From Saccoglossus kowalevskii (Eukaryota; Hemichordata; Enteropneusta; Harrimaniidae), in assembly GCF_000003605.2 (NCBI RefSeq), contig NW_003154742.1, positions 204,430 to 268,429 on the forward strand: a stretch of 64,000 bases of DNA. The letters run 5' to 3'. The translations under genes and the position numbers were made by a program. How positions within the stretch are numbered: the stretch's first letter is position 1; every line of letters starts with the position of its first letter. The notes beneath the pieces are model-generated. The model searched no databases. It saw only the letters and a program-made list of their open reading frames with translations, and was not told the DNA's origin. Shown here one piece after another: positions 33,550 to 45,621 of this stretch.

Positions 33550-34214
33550 NNNNNNNNNNNNNNNNNNNNNNNNNNNNNNNNNNNNNNNNNNNNNNNNNNN
33601 NNNNNNNNNNNNNNNNNNNNNNNNNNNNNNNNNNNNNNNNNNNNNNNNNNNNNNNNNNNNNNNNNNNNNNNNNNNNNNNNNNNNNNNNNNNNNNNNNNNN
33701 NNNNNNNNNNNNNNNNNNNNNNNNNNNNNNNNNNNNNNNNNNNNNNNNNNNNNNNNNNNNNNNNNNNNNNNNNNNNNNNNNNNNNNNNNNNNNNNNNNNN
33801 NNNNNNNNNNNNNNNNNNNNNNNNNNNNNNNNNNNNNNNNNNNNNNNNNNNNNNNNNNNNNNNNNNNNNNNNNNNNNNNNNNNNNNNNNNNNNNNNNNNN
33901 NNNNNNNNNNNNNNNNNNNNNNNNNNNNNNNNNNNNNNNNNNNNNNNNNNNNNNNNNNNNNNNNNNNNNNNNNNNNNNNNNNNNNNNNNNNNNNNNNNNN
34001 NNNNNNNNNNNNNNNNNNNNNNNNNNNNNNNNNNNNNNNNNNNNNNNNNNNNNNNNNNNNNNNNNNNNNNNNNNNNNNNNNNNNNNNNNNNNNNNNNNNN
34101 NNNNNNNNNNNNNNNNNNNNNNNNNNNNNNNNNNNNNNNNNNNNNNNNNNNNNNNNNNNNNNNNNNNNNNNNNNNNNNNNNNNNNNNNNNNNNNNNNNNN
34201 NNNNNNNNNNNNNN
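33550..34214. other. Assembly gap of 665 N
   Basis: A run of 665 Ns, a size that suggests an estimated scaffold gap rather than a fixed placeholder. The flanks do not repeat each other. Confidence 0.95.
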
Positions 34215-36155
34215 TATCAGTTTAGAACAACCTGTGGGATTTAGGAAAAATTGTCATCATCAAGTTACCGGTGCCTATTGGATACGATATCATATGATGA
34301 TATTACGAGGTTACACCATGAGTATGCACGTAGACATTACTGCGGGAATATTGAGAGACACAATAAGTCATCTTCCCGGTCAAACTACCTCATATGTGAA
34401 GCCCAGTACTCAATGAAATAGCAAATATATGAACTTCATATGAACACCTCTACCATTTTGTTATACCATTGCTTTAGTCATTGAGTATTTAGATTTCGCG
34501 TCACCTAATAAGGCAGATACCTAGCCCGTTGTCATTTATGGGGATACAATGCTAAATTTGTGAGGATTTGTAAGCTACGTTGTCACTCATGTCTAGATCA
34601 GTAGTATGTTTGAGAATAACCGGGTCGCAAAGCTTTTGAGAATTTGTAACCCCATGAATAAAGACCTTCAAGATTCGCATCTGCGGCGGCTTCGCGGGTG
34701 ACAACAACGAGGATGACATCACCAATATCATGTTCCCATAGTGTTAGGTATAGCAATGTAAAAACTTGAAAATCAGACGTGCTACCTTGTATAAATGTAT
34801 TCAAAGGTACCAGAATGGCATGATCTCAAGCATTGCATGCAACTAATATGAAATTTGCATATTCAAAGCTCGATCGTTGCAACGCCTTGATTGAAAAGAA
34901 AAAAAAAACGTGAAACACGACTGAGTTGTATGTGATGTTTTGTGCAGGCACCCCATAGCCCCACATTGAAATATGCACGGTAGCCTTCATTATCCACTGC
35001 CTCTTTGCGCCAGATAGTCACGGGCTTATGGTCAACTTAATGATAAAAGAAGGCTTCTTCACAAATACATTCGGGATGTATGTCTCCTTTATTTAAATGT
35101 CAACTTATGTCATTCATCCTGCTTGAGTGTTATATACTTTAGAAAGTGATAAGTGAATTCCAAGATTTGTTTAGTACCGTGACTAATGTACCTATTAACT
35201 TACGGTGTTTGTGGAAAAGCGATTTCTCACCCATGGCAACTATATTGGTGTTAATCAACATAGTGCAGTTTAATCGGCAGTGAAGTGGTGGTCGGTACCA
35301 TCAAAGCCATGATCGGTAGACCCGAGAGAAAATCATATATTTGGGGTGCAATGCCAACAATGTACCAACCACTACACTTACGCTTGCAGACACAGCGGTC
35401 GTGAGAAATGCATTGTATCAGTGATATTCAATGTCTGCAACTGTTACATAAGTGACAAAAGCATTCTTACAATAAATGTTTGTTTAACCACATGACTGCG
35501 TGGTGGATCTACTGAACGTACTGACATGGGTGTCAAAACAATTTGATGACCTTCGCATTAAATTTATTAATTATTATCATCGCAATAATTATTTCATATA
35601 CATACTAATCACGTATGTATCCAATATATTGTCAGTAGTAGAACTGGTTGAAGAACGTAATTAGATCATGTCCAAGAAAGGAAACGAAATTGTCGGTTGC
35701 GTGTTTACGTGTATGTGTGTGATGTGGTATTAAGATGACGTTATTTTGAAGCAGCGAAATGACGTTTATCTTCATCATTGTTCTATTTCAATTGACAGTT
35801 CATTTCATAGGCAGCTTCTTTTATTATTCAGTCTGATCTCTGACAACTCCGAGATTAGCTGACTGGATTGCGAATGAAATGTGACTCGCATGAAAACATA
35901 ATTGGTAATTTGAGAAAGAGTAGAATAGCGTTTAATGTAACAGACGCGAATTCCAATGACGTGGCGGCTGATTGCGATTATCGTCAACGAAATGCTACAA
36001 AAGTTATATTCCAGTCTGCCGTCATGCATTGTAATGTCCTACACGTTATTACACTGAACAAACAGACTAGTCATTCACAAACCCCCAAATTTTATATAGG
36101 TACATGCAAGTTGATATGTTCATAGATATTTATAAGTAATTCACATAAAACAACA
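34215..36155. other. Intergenic DNA downstream of the GPR19-like gene
   Basis: No gene recognised. Short open frames on both strands (for example 34598-34804 and 35805-36125) show no domain. Confidence 0.5.
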
Positions 36156-36161
36156 TTTATT
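36156..36161 (-). terminator. Candidate poly(A) signal for the GPR19-like gene
   Basis: AATAAA on the minus strand, about 540 bp after the receptor stop codon. It is a plausible 3' end but unconfirmed. A donor-like AAAAG|GTAAGA directly after the stop codon leaves open a spliced 3'UTR. Confidence 0.3.
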
Positions 36162-36702
36162 CCAAAAAAACTGAGCGAAATCTGAAATGCTCAATCCTTT
36201 TGCCTGTCTTTGGGGCATGAGCTTCAGCTAACAATTCAGTTTTCAAATACATCAAAACTATTTAGTATTTTCACTTTGACAATTAATAGAGATACACGCA
36301 ATAACAATCAATGCACATGCGTATTAGAGTTTTGATTTTTCCTCGAACGAATACTGTTGTGAGTCCTGCAAACATTTTTAGTTAATAATAAATCATCACT
36401 ATGGAGTATCGAACAGCGATATTATATTGTGAATATTTGTTGATTGGTGAATGTCGGTTAACATATACACAAGTCACTATGCATGTATATGAACTGGTGT
36501 CGATTGACATGTTTGTAGCTGAATGACTTACATTATTCGTTCTACTGTATTTACATTTAAAATATTGACTCTAATGTGCTACTATAAAATAATGTATTGC
36601 TATAAAATTAAATTACTATAAAAGATGAATCATAATAGTTGTAACTAAACTACTAATATATGTGTTAAAATGTGTGCGTTAAACTGTTATCAATCTTACC
36701 TT

Positions 36703-37872
36703 TTATAGATATGTGTCTGGTCCAGGTCTGGCAGCCAGCGGCCAGGCCATTTTCTTGTCACCTTTCGAGTCTCTATCAAATGTTTTGGTTGGCGTACTCG
36801 CACGATAATGTCCATTTCCATTGCTCATGTCGACTACACCGATATGGTTCTTTTTGCCGAACCTAGAGGCGGTTGTTATGGCATATGTGTTACTACGGTA
36901 GCATCGCATATTGGACATGCAGAACACTTCTTTGCAACCACGTCGGAAATTTGCATTATAGCAAGAGTAAATGATGGGATTAGACACACTGGATGCAAAT
37001 GAGACCCAGGTTACGGCAACGTACACTGTTGGGTTGATGTACGTGGAGTGTGAACAGGCGAACCACAGCTGTACAAAGATGAAAGGCGCCCAAGATAGAA
37101 AATAGAATATATTTACAATAGAAAGCATTTTGATTGTCTTAACTTTAGTCCTCGGAACCGTGTTCATTGTCCTCTGGAATGTCCTGCCACCTACCCCTAC
37201 AGTCCAAATATATTTAAATATTCTTATGTAAACCACCAGAATGATAACAACCGGTACGAGAAAGATAATCAGAAATATGAACACAGAGTATATGATAGCT
37301 CCAACGCTGCGTGGAATGTACGTGTTACACAATATAGTACCAGGGGGGTAGTCTGATGTCACGGCGCCGTACAAGTAGAATGACGGGCTGGCGATTATTG
37401 CGGCGAACAACCAACTGCCAGCGATCATCTGTTTGGCTTTCCCGCGAGTGACTTTGAAGCTGAGTGGGTAGATTATGGTGTAGAACCGATCGAACGCGAT
37501 AGCCAGGAGTACATACACGGTGGAGCCGGGCGCCAAGATTTGTAAAAATCGAACTATCTTGCACATAAAATCACCGAAGATCCATTCCTCGGTGACAACT
37601 CTGGACGCGATGAACGGCATGCAAAAAAACGCAACTAGAAGATCGGCCCACGCTAGAGAGACAACGAAATAATTAGTGGTGCTCTGCATCCGACGGCTTC
37701 GATACACCACCACACACACCAAGGTATTTCCGAACACACAGCCGATCCACATGATACACAGGGTTAGCATCTCCAGGATGACATTGGTAGAAGTCCGATA
37801 AGGGTCTTGCCAGTCGTGCACATCCGTGCTGTTCATAGTAGCCATGCTGAAACTAGGACTGTTCGTAGCCAT
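36703..37872 (-). CDS. GPR19: GPR19-like orphan G-protein-coupled receptor
   Basis: A single-exon, intact 389-residue rhodopsin-class receptor; human GPR19 is close to this length and is also encoded by one coding exon. TM1 is about 31-56 (GN at 48-49), TM2 66-88 (Asp77), TM3 105-127, TM4 149-171, TM5 190-216, TM6 246-270 (FLSWAPF) and TM7 282-304 (NPIIY at 298-302). Cys104 and Cys182 can form the usual loop disulfide. Asn14 (NST) is an N-glycosylation site. The DRY motif is DRF (128-130), as in GPR19. Family-specific blocks include RRMQSTTNYFVVS, FYTIIYPLSFKVTRGKAKQMI, TMNTVPRTKVKTIKML and YNANFRRG, plus the tail CYRSNTYAITT and AWPL near the C-terminus. It is expected at the plasma membrane. 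Vertebrate GPR19 is an orphan for which adropin has been proposed as ligand, not settled. The ATG follows GAAGAA. Confidence 0.93.
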   Translation of the reverse strand: MATNSPSFSMATMNSTDVHDWQDPYRTSTNVILEMLTLCIMWIGCVFGNTLVCVVVYRSRRMQSTTNYFVVSLAWADLLVAFFCMPFIASRVVTEEWIFGDFMCKIVRFLQILAPGSTVYVLLAIAFDRFYTIIYPLSFKVTRGKAKQMIAGSWLFAAIIASPSFYLYGAVTSDYPPGTILCNTYIPRSVGAIIYSVFIFLIIFLVPVVIILVVYIRIFKYIWTVGVGGRTFQRTMNTVPRTKVKTIKMLSIVNIFYFLSWAPFIFVQLWFACSHSTYINPTVYVAVTWVSFASSVSNPIIYSCYNANFRRGCKEVFCMSNMRCYRSNTYAITTASRFGKKNHIGVVDMSNGNGHYRASTPTKTFDRDSKGDKKMAWPLAARPGPDTYL

Positions 37873-38027
37873 TTCTTCAAAGACACGTCATAGGTTTAAT
37901 GCCAGCAACAGGAAATAGAATACTATGTTACGTCGGATGCGTGTCGCCTATCATCAGCGTTGGCGGTTCATCTTGTCAGACGTTGCCATCGCTAGTCACC
38001 ATGATAAATCACGATGGGGCTGCTTAT
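37873..38027 (-). other. GPR19-like 5'UTR segment ending at a splice acceptor
   Basis: Reading the minus strand, a pyrimidine-rich TTTATTTGTTTCAG is followed by ATAAGCAGCC at 38027. The coding exon therefore probably begins here, with 155 nt of 5'UTR, and the promoter lies further right behind an intron. No upstream exon can be chosen from sequence alone. Confidence 0.5.
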
Positions 38028-41000
38028 CTGAAACAAATAAAGAATAGATATCAGACATTTTAACTATAAGTCGTGTAATAACCACCACTATCCACCACGT
38101 CAGTCAGAAGAGCAAAATTCACGATATGCCAGTGCATTAATCACATCGAAGCATTAGCTGGCAAATTCTGGAAGATGAATGTTTTGAAAATAAGAAATGC
38201 AACCGATAAATTCTGAGAATTGAAATTGTCTTTTTAAGTAATGAATCAAAAGACAGTTCAGTATAGTTCTGCCTACGGCGGAGATATTACAACGACTAAA
38301 AGCCAGCACAACGTGCATCATTTAGCCTATCAATTTTATCTAATGATTTTTTTTCACAATCCGTTAACTATATATTGTTTTACGATTGTCCGGTAGGCTA
38401 TAACATGTATGAACATTATAACAAAGTACTGTTTGGTTGTAACTTCATGGCTGCAGGACAATTATGGTATGATGGTAACACCATTTCCTCATTAGACTTT
38501 ATATACAAATGAATCATATTGGGTTGGGTGTATATTCACTTATGACCTTTTACCTCAAATTTACACATTATAGCACATCTCGTGAAATCTCGAGGCATAC
38601 TGTATGGGTATATATGTTAAAATACTGTACTAAAACACCGTGTCTGACATCATGATTTTTTGTTCATGTATTTGATATTTTTTAAACACGTCATAAAAAC
38701 CTTTTGTCCAACATCGCGTCAGATATTACATCGGTTGATATCCTAACTATTGTAAGAGTAGACAAAAACACGATATGCATCAACCTCGGCTTGTTTGTAC
38801 AATACACATTAATAATTGTCTTATTACCCTAGTCACGCAGTATTCAAAGCATATTTAGTCTAAAGTCTTCTTGAATGTTTGTGTAACCTCATATATATTA
38901 TATTATTCAGGGATTATCTCTATTTGAAAATTTACTAACCTGGAGAGAAAAAATATAATTATTTAATCTCAAGTTAGTTTAGCAGGATTAGTGAGCTATT
39001 CTAATTACTGCAAGCAGTTTCAACCTCGTGGAATTTTGTGAATTACTGCCGAAGGAATTATCTACAATACTTTTTCATAGCACACAAATCGATACAAATG
39101 TGTAAATGGCTTTCTATAGTCGTAATTCATTGAAAAGAAATTATAGAAAATGCCAAAGGCGTCTGGCAGTATAACCATATAAAAGTCAATACATACATGC
39201 ATACATAGAAAAAATATTTAAAATTAAACAAAAATATACGACCAGCCTGTTAAACAAGAAGCCTGTCGGCTTTTATGTCTCAGTTTCTGGGATGCACATT
39301 GTGAAGTTCCAGTTCACAATAATAATAGAAAAACCTCTAGATTTTTTTATCAGTTAAGCTATGATGTCTTTTAAGACGGCACAATTTACTGGTTTAAATT
39401 TGATCGATGCCTGTTACAGGAACGCTGACTGACCCACCGAGTCAAACCATCCAGTTCAACTGGGGTCAAATACAGTTTTTCCTAACCAAATCACGCACGG
39501 GTTCGCAGGAACGGCCATTAAAGGTCGACTTTTGGTGAACGAATTCCGAATTAACTTTGCCTAGATTACATTATTAGCATTCTCCGTACAGAAGTACTCA
39601 GCCGTAATAAATGTAAATTATATTTGGAGAACATATGTTCACGATATACAGACAACGAATAATTGATCGATTAAAATATGTTAGACCTTGTTCACAGGAA
39701 CTCAGAGACTTAATGTGTAACCAATTGCGATTGTTACGAATATCGATAACAATCTCAGACTGTTACATTTGAATTATCAATATTGCTATTTTTTTGGCAT
39801 ACTAGTGAGCTATATTGCAGTACTGCTGGCTGAGTTTTTTTTTTATTCACAGTAAATCCCCATGTAATTAATATTTGACACTGCTTGATAAAATGTCTAT
39901 ACAGTATAAACGTTTATACTGTTATATCCTGACATACTACTTGTATGCGAAAGACATATTCATTGAAATCAAGCACGTTCTAACTGCGCTTAACTGCGCT
40001 TCATGCGCGGGATTGAATATTAGGAACACGGCTCAATGAGAAGAACTATTGCAGCATGGTTATTTTCTATAACAATACAATTAATGTATTAACAACAACA
40101 TCAGCCAGCAACGCCATTATTTTATTTTCGTATGCGAATAACGGAGTCCTGACAACCAGTCACTGCGCATGTGTATACCCGCAAATCGTACAAGTGCGAC
40201 TGCCTTTTGAGACGTGTGTAAGAAATGAAGTACAGTGCTTAAAAAGCACCATGTAAAAATTACTACCAAAAAAACATTTAACTGCATACAGCCGTCAATG
40301 CAGACGACGGAAATTGTCAATATTATTATAAGTATGCAGAGTGGGTCGAATATTTCAGGTTTAAGTGAAACCAATAAATAACTTGTAAACATGTATACAA
40401 TATGTGAACATAGATCTGCTTTCTCGTATACCATCGTTTCCCAAACTAAGCAACATGCCCTCAATCGCAATCACGTTAATACGGAATAGCTAATGACCTA
40501 TATATAGGGGTGCGAAAAGAATATAACGTCAATCATAGAATAAAAGATTTTCTAAAGACATACATCCATACGTGGTATAACGACCGTCTTTGCAAGCTAG
40601 CATTCATAATTCATAACGAACCTTCGGGGTAAATGTACAATCATCCTACAAATGTAAAATGTCATCTTATTGATTATAATCTTTAAGGATAATTTTGCAG
40701 ACATCCGATAACTTAGAAATAAAAATTAAGATTAAAAAAATATGCATGGCTGGCGACGGTAATAATCATCATCATCACCATAGCAGCATTGTTCAAATAA
40801 CATAACTATATCTACTACATATATTACATTTGCCATATTTACTCATGGTTCATAAATGTTTTACCTGAATTAAAATATGATTTAAACTCCCCCCACCCAA
40901 CCCAAATTAAAGGAATCATGTGTTACACCCTTCATTGAACTTTCGATGTTGCTCATTGTAGCCATTAAACGGCATGATTTATCATGTTTTGCTCATTTAC

Positions 41001-42084
41001 TGTCAGTAAGGTCCGTATCGTACACATCCGTCTTAATTTACGGCTCGCTGTCTCCCGCTGAATCAACCAACAACATTCGCCTTATTCTCAGGCACTGTTT
41101 TCCTCACTCTTGTATTTCCTACACCCGTCCTGAAATGTTGTCATGACAACACGAATTTGGCACAACCTGACACTTTGTTGAGCGTCTATGTAATAAACAC
41201 CAAATAATATCAAGTCAAACATATATAAGTGAAATGAGAACAATTCCTTCAGAAGTATGTTGTTTATTTGTTTTTTGTTTAACGAGGCATGGCTTGACAA
41301 ATAGCTGTCAGTGTCCATCGAAAATAATGCAAATGCTAGTATAGTGTGCTAGAAATTAAGGTCACGTGAAAATGGTGTTGTTCCCGACGTAAGTAGGCAT
41401 ATTTTGAATCCGCGTCAACGGGCCGGGTGGATGATATTTATACATTTTATCAAAAAAACGATGTCGTCTGCGCTCGATTAACCACAATGCAATGTGATTG
41501 GTCACGTGGGATTACATTCTTCCGGCTGAGAAATCATTTTAATAACTTAGAGCTTCCTATCACCAATGCGCAAGTGAACGCACATATATTCGCGTTGGTG
41601 TCGAAGAATAGCACAGCTAAAATAGCAACTCGTCGATTTTGTCCACCGTTACGGCGTCAATTGTATTACAAGTTTGTGTTATTATACCGTCAGGAGAATT
41701 GGGACCAGTTATACAGATGTACAGCCCTTTAACTTACTGAATATTCATCACAACATATCACCATTATCATCAACGGAATATTAATGATAGAACACTTGTA
41801 GATACTCACAGATACTAACGGGAAATAGCGCGGTTGCTGACGCGTATAACTTCACTTAATGGCGTTCACGCCAGTGATCACCTAATGGCGAGACCATTAC
41901 TCTGGGGAAAATTATGTTCAATTTTTTCACCTGATTGCATGATCAGGTTGGCGTGAATGTTTAAGACCCTCTGTCATTACTGCCGCGTTATAGGCTAATG
42001 ATGCTTCCAGGGCATTTAATTCGAGACGAATCTTAAGACACATTAAACGACGAGTTTATGATCCACTTTTTTTAAATAGATGGT
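38028..42084. other. DNA upstream of the GPR19-like gene
   Basis: Probably intron or intergenic. A perfect palindrome is at 39901-39922. A plus-strand 101-codon frame at 41427-41732 ending PPLRRQLYYKFVLLYRQ has no family I recognise and no supporting signals. Nothing else stands out. Confidence 0.4.
39901..39922. repeat. 22-bp perfect palindrome
   Basis: Each half is 11 bp (ACAGTATAAAC), with no spacer. It is long for a random palindrome and could be a protein-binding site or a small cruciform. Confidence 0.7.
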
Positions 42085-42600
42085 GCTATATACAATATAA
42101 TAATAATAATACTATAGTTTATATAGCGCCTGTTATTCATCAAACGATGCCCAATGACGCTCACAGTTTACAGGAATGCTTGATGAAACAGATGAGTTTT
42201 CAATCAGGATTTGAATGTGTTACGATTTGTTGCTATACGAATGTCATTTGGTAGATGATTCCATAGTGAAAGAGATGAATGTGAGAATGATCGGTCACTA
42301 TATGATTTAAGTCTGGTTGTTGGTACTTTGAGTAATTATTGCTTGTTGCTAGAGCGAAGAGCTCTACTAGGATTACTTTGTTGTATGAGATCCGAAATGT
42401 ATGGTGGAGCCAACTGATGTAAGGCTTTGTAAGTAAGTAAGACCGAGTAGAGCTATGTATAGTGAGAATAATAGTGGTCCGAGTACTGACCCTTGGGGCA
42501 CGCCACAGTGAAGAAAATATGTGTTACCAGTACACACGGTTCATAGTATTTATAGTTCAAGAAGGCTTTTTTCACCACACGCTGAAGAGTATCACGATTC
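42085..42600 (-). mobile_element. CR1/L2-like LINE, 3' fragment with internal deletion
   Basis: On the minus strand the motif CGVPQGSVLGPLLFSLYI (about 42513-42460) is followed directly by ALHQLAPPYISDLIQQSNPSRALRSS...RLKSYSDRSFSHSSLSLWNHLPNDIR...LKTHLFHQAF (about 42430-42170). These are RT motif 4 and the C-terminal end of CR1/L2/Crack-type LINEs. The catalytic YADD region between them is deleted. The 3' end carries a TAT-type tandem tail (about 42097-42112), usual for these LINEs. Stops interrupt the frame, so it is dead. Confidence 0.85.
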
Positions 42601-43366
42601 GGGTGTCAACAAATCTTGTATTTGTTCACGTTGTTTAGAATTTGAGAGCGAGGAATGCGGTCGAATCATCGTATTTTTACAACGTACTGTGATATAAACG
42701 TATTAGAGGAACTGAAATGCAATGGATCATCTGCTATCGATTATAAAATCGACTTTAAACACGTTTGTTGTCGCGTTTATGCATCATGAACAAGATGGTT
42801 ATGGTCTTATTCATATTTAGGAATTCCAGAAATAGTTCGATTTATTTCTTTTAAAATATCAAAATATTTATTTTCATGGTATGTCAGATAAAAAAAGCAT
42901 GTTAATATTACTGTGTATCACAATGTGTGTATACCGTGCTCTGCAAACAGATATCGGTATAGTGCCTCGTTTATTATTTTGAAACTAATACGATAAAAGT
43001 CCTTCAATCTATGTTTCCCCTGACACAATTTTCGTGCTTGTGAAAAGCCAATTACAATGTCGACAAAGAAAGTTTTTGAATCCAAAGTACAGCACATAAA
43101 AGAAGATAGAAAAAGTCAGAATTAATCGAGACACTTTTCGTGATGTTGTCAAGGCAACTTTACAATCCCGTCTAATGACCTTTATTTTGCAATTATACAA
43201 GATGTTTTTTTTTTTTTTTTTGAAGTGGAAAAATAAAATGTTCCTATTCCATAAAATGTTGATTTTTGTATACTAGTAAATAACGTGTAATCAGAGCATG
43301 CGAATGTCGTTCATGTTGCCCTAATCATGGTCTTCACTAATTTTATTATGCATAAAACTAATGTCC
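42601..43366. other. Intergenic DNA
   Basis: No gene recognised. A 17-base T run is near 43205. Confidence 0.5.
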
Positions 43367-43524
43367 AATTGATGTTGTCGCCTGCGTACTCGCGAGAATT
43401 GAGTCCCAAGCGACGATAACAACACACACAAAAAACGCAAAGGCTCAAATGGAACGGCTTGATTGTAAACAATGACACGCTACGGCCATCTGACGCATGC
43501 GCAGGTGACAACTCCCCGCTTTAA
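43367..43524 (+). mobile_element. TTAA MITE, family B, copy 2
   Basis: The right end GACAACTCCCCGCTTTAA (to 43524) and centre GAATTGAGTCCCAAGCGA match the copy at 25439-25610, as do CAATGACACGCTACGGCCA and GACGCATGCGCAGGTGAC. The left TTAA is decayed (AATTGATGTTGTCGCCTGCG). Confidence 0.75.
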
Positions 43525-44109
43525 AATAGTTCATGCTATGAAAATACATTAATTACCACCATTAGTACAATGACACGCCTGCTACTAGTATTTGAATAGC
43601 GTAAGTCTGAAAGGATCTATACAGACTATATAGATCTGTATAGGTGCAGTTTGACCCTGTAATAGTATTGATGTAAATCATACAAGTAACATTTACAGGG
43701 AAATCCTCCTGTAACGGAAATCAATATCAATGCTTTCCACCTGGGATATATTTTCAAACTATGTTCATCATTTATTGGGTATTCTTCTTAGCCTAGGTGT
43801 TGAGTTTGGGAGAATAGTGTTCTATCGAATTATGTTCCTCTCCACAGTTTACCCGGCCCATGTCTGTCATTTTAGCTAGTAAGTATTTAATACATAGAAG
43901 TGGTGTTTACGTATGACTGCCCAACGGCAGAAACAAACCTTGAATATAAATTACTGTAATTTCCTAAACTAATTTGTTCAACGGCGTTTAATTACAAATA
44001 CCACGTGTTTACTATTATGCATACACACGTATGTGATTTTTGAAAGCAATTATGTTACAGTGTGAACCTTTCGATATTTTGCAAACAACAAGCAGCCTGT
44101 CGGCTGAGA
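43525..44109. other. Intergenic DNA
   Basis: No gene recognised. Just before the next element lies CAGCCTGTCGGCT (about 44094), also seen near 39260. Confidence 0.45.
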
Positions 44110-44947
44110 TAGCTCCGCTGTTAGCAATGCATATTTCAATTAAAGAACAGAAGATATCATTAGAAATTGAACAATATGTATAGTATCAAACCAATGGGAC
44201 TTGCTGTTTTCAACAAGAAGTCAAAAATATCACTTTTCATCAACAATGACAAAAATAATCATCAAAATTAGATAATTGAAAATATCACCACGAAATTAAC
44301 AAATCTGAAAGAGGTTCACATGTAGTACCTATATATGTAATATAAAAGCAATCGTACTTGCAGTTTTAAACAAGAAGTCGAAAATATCACTTTTTACCAA
44401 AAATTACAAACATATTCACTAAAATTAGAGAATTAAAGATATCATCACGAAATGAACAAATTTGAGAGGGGTCTACATGTAGTACCTATATGTGTAATAT
44501 CGAAAGTAATTGGACTTGCGGTTTTTAACAAGAAGTCGAAAATATTACTTTTTACCAAAAATGACAAAAATATTCACTAAAATTAGAAGAATTAAAGATA
44601 TCATTATAAAATGAACAAACCTGAGAGAGGTCCACATATAGTACCTATATATGTAATATCAAAGCAATTGGACGTGCGGTTTTTAACAAAAAGTCGAAAA
44701 TATTACTTTTTACACAAAATTACAAAAATATTCACCAAAATTGAAGATATCAACATAAAATTAACAAACCTAAGAGAGGTCTACCCAAAGTACACATACA
44801 CCAAGTATGAAAGCATTCAGGTTAGTAGTTTTCAAGAAGAAGTCTAAAAAGTAAAACATTGACATGGAAGACGGACGACGACGACGGACGACGACGGACA
44901 ATCACTCATATGATAAGCTCCGCTCGGCAAAGTCGACAGCGGAGCTA
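44110..44947 (+). mobile_element. Pearl/Helentron-like element, family 1, long copy
   Basis: The outer ends are perfect 12-bp inverted repeats, TAGCTCCGCTGT (44110) and ACAGCGGAGCTA (44947). The body holds four AT-rich units of about 157-158 bp, whose marker ..AATGGGACTTGC.GTTTT lies at 44192, 44349, 44507 and 44665, with a partial fifth at about 44813. These are followed by a GACGACGAC run (about 44867-44900). Before the 3' end, a second AGCTCCGCT makes a hairpin with the terminal AGCGGAGCT, and the element ends in CTAA. This order of inverted ends, roughly 160-bp central repeats, simple repeat and 3' hairpin is that of bivalve pearl/HINE-type non-autonomous Helentrons. Confidence 0.75.
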
Positions 44948-45620
44948 ATAAAAAACAGACTTTGGTTTATGTTGCACATCGTAATGAAATAGTCTACTCG
45001 GTTAAAAAAACAGCAGTCTACACTTCTATTTGTGAAATGTGAATTCGGGATTATGGCCGCCGATCAACCATCAGTCATTGTATATAAAATAATATTGATT
45101 GGTGTTACCCACACAACAGCTTTCGTCTGAATGATGAAATATTAGCTTGGTTATATATATATATTGATTTTCACGAAGGCAGTTAACTTAAGGGTCATAT
45201 ATGATGCACTGTCAGCGTCAGAATAGAACAGGCATGACGTGTCAGAGTCATTCAAATTGAGCAATTATAGCGGCAAATCTCAACAAACATTCTTTTCCAA
45301 AAATGTACGTGTGATAGACAGGTAGTTGTTCATTGAGCGTACGAATACTCTGAAGTTGGCAGACATGTTTGTTGGTATTTATATTTACCCTTGAACAAAC
45401 AAAAGAAGTAAATACTAGACTAGACTGGTCGCAAACCTGTCGCTACGTAACTGGACATGTTTCCAATAACCGTTGGTCACATATGGATAACATCGTCATA
45501 TACACTTATATGTTATAATGGGGCGTTTGGTATACAAAGAAGTGTTACTGGAATTAAAAACAAAATAATTTAATTAATTATTAAATGATATCGCTGGTCG
45601 CATAAGAATGATTGGCCAAC
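44948..45620. other. Intergenic DNA
   Basis: No gene recognised. TA dinucleotide run near 45153. Confidence 0.5.
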
Positions 45621-45621
45621 G

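Noticed and set aside
37325-37564. Minus-strand frame inside the receptor gene
   Set aside because: Shadow of the GPR19-like coding sequence in another frame.
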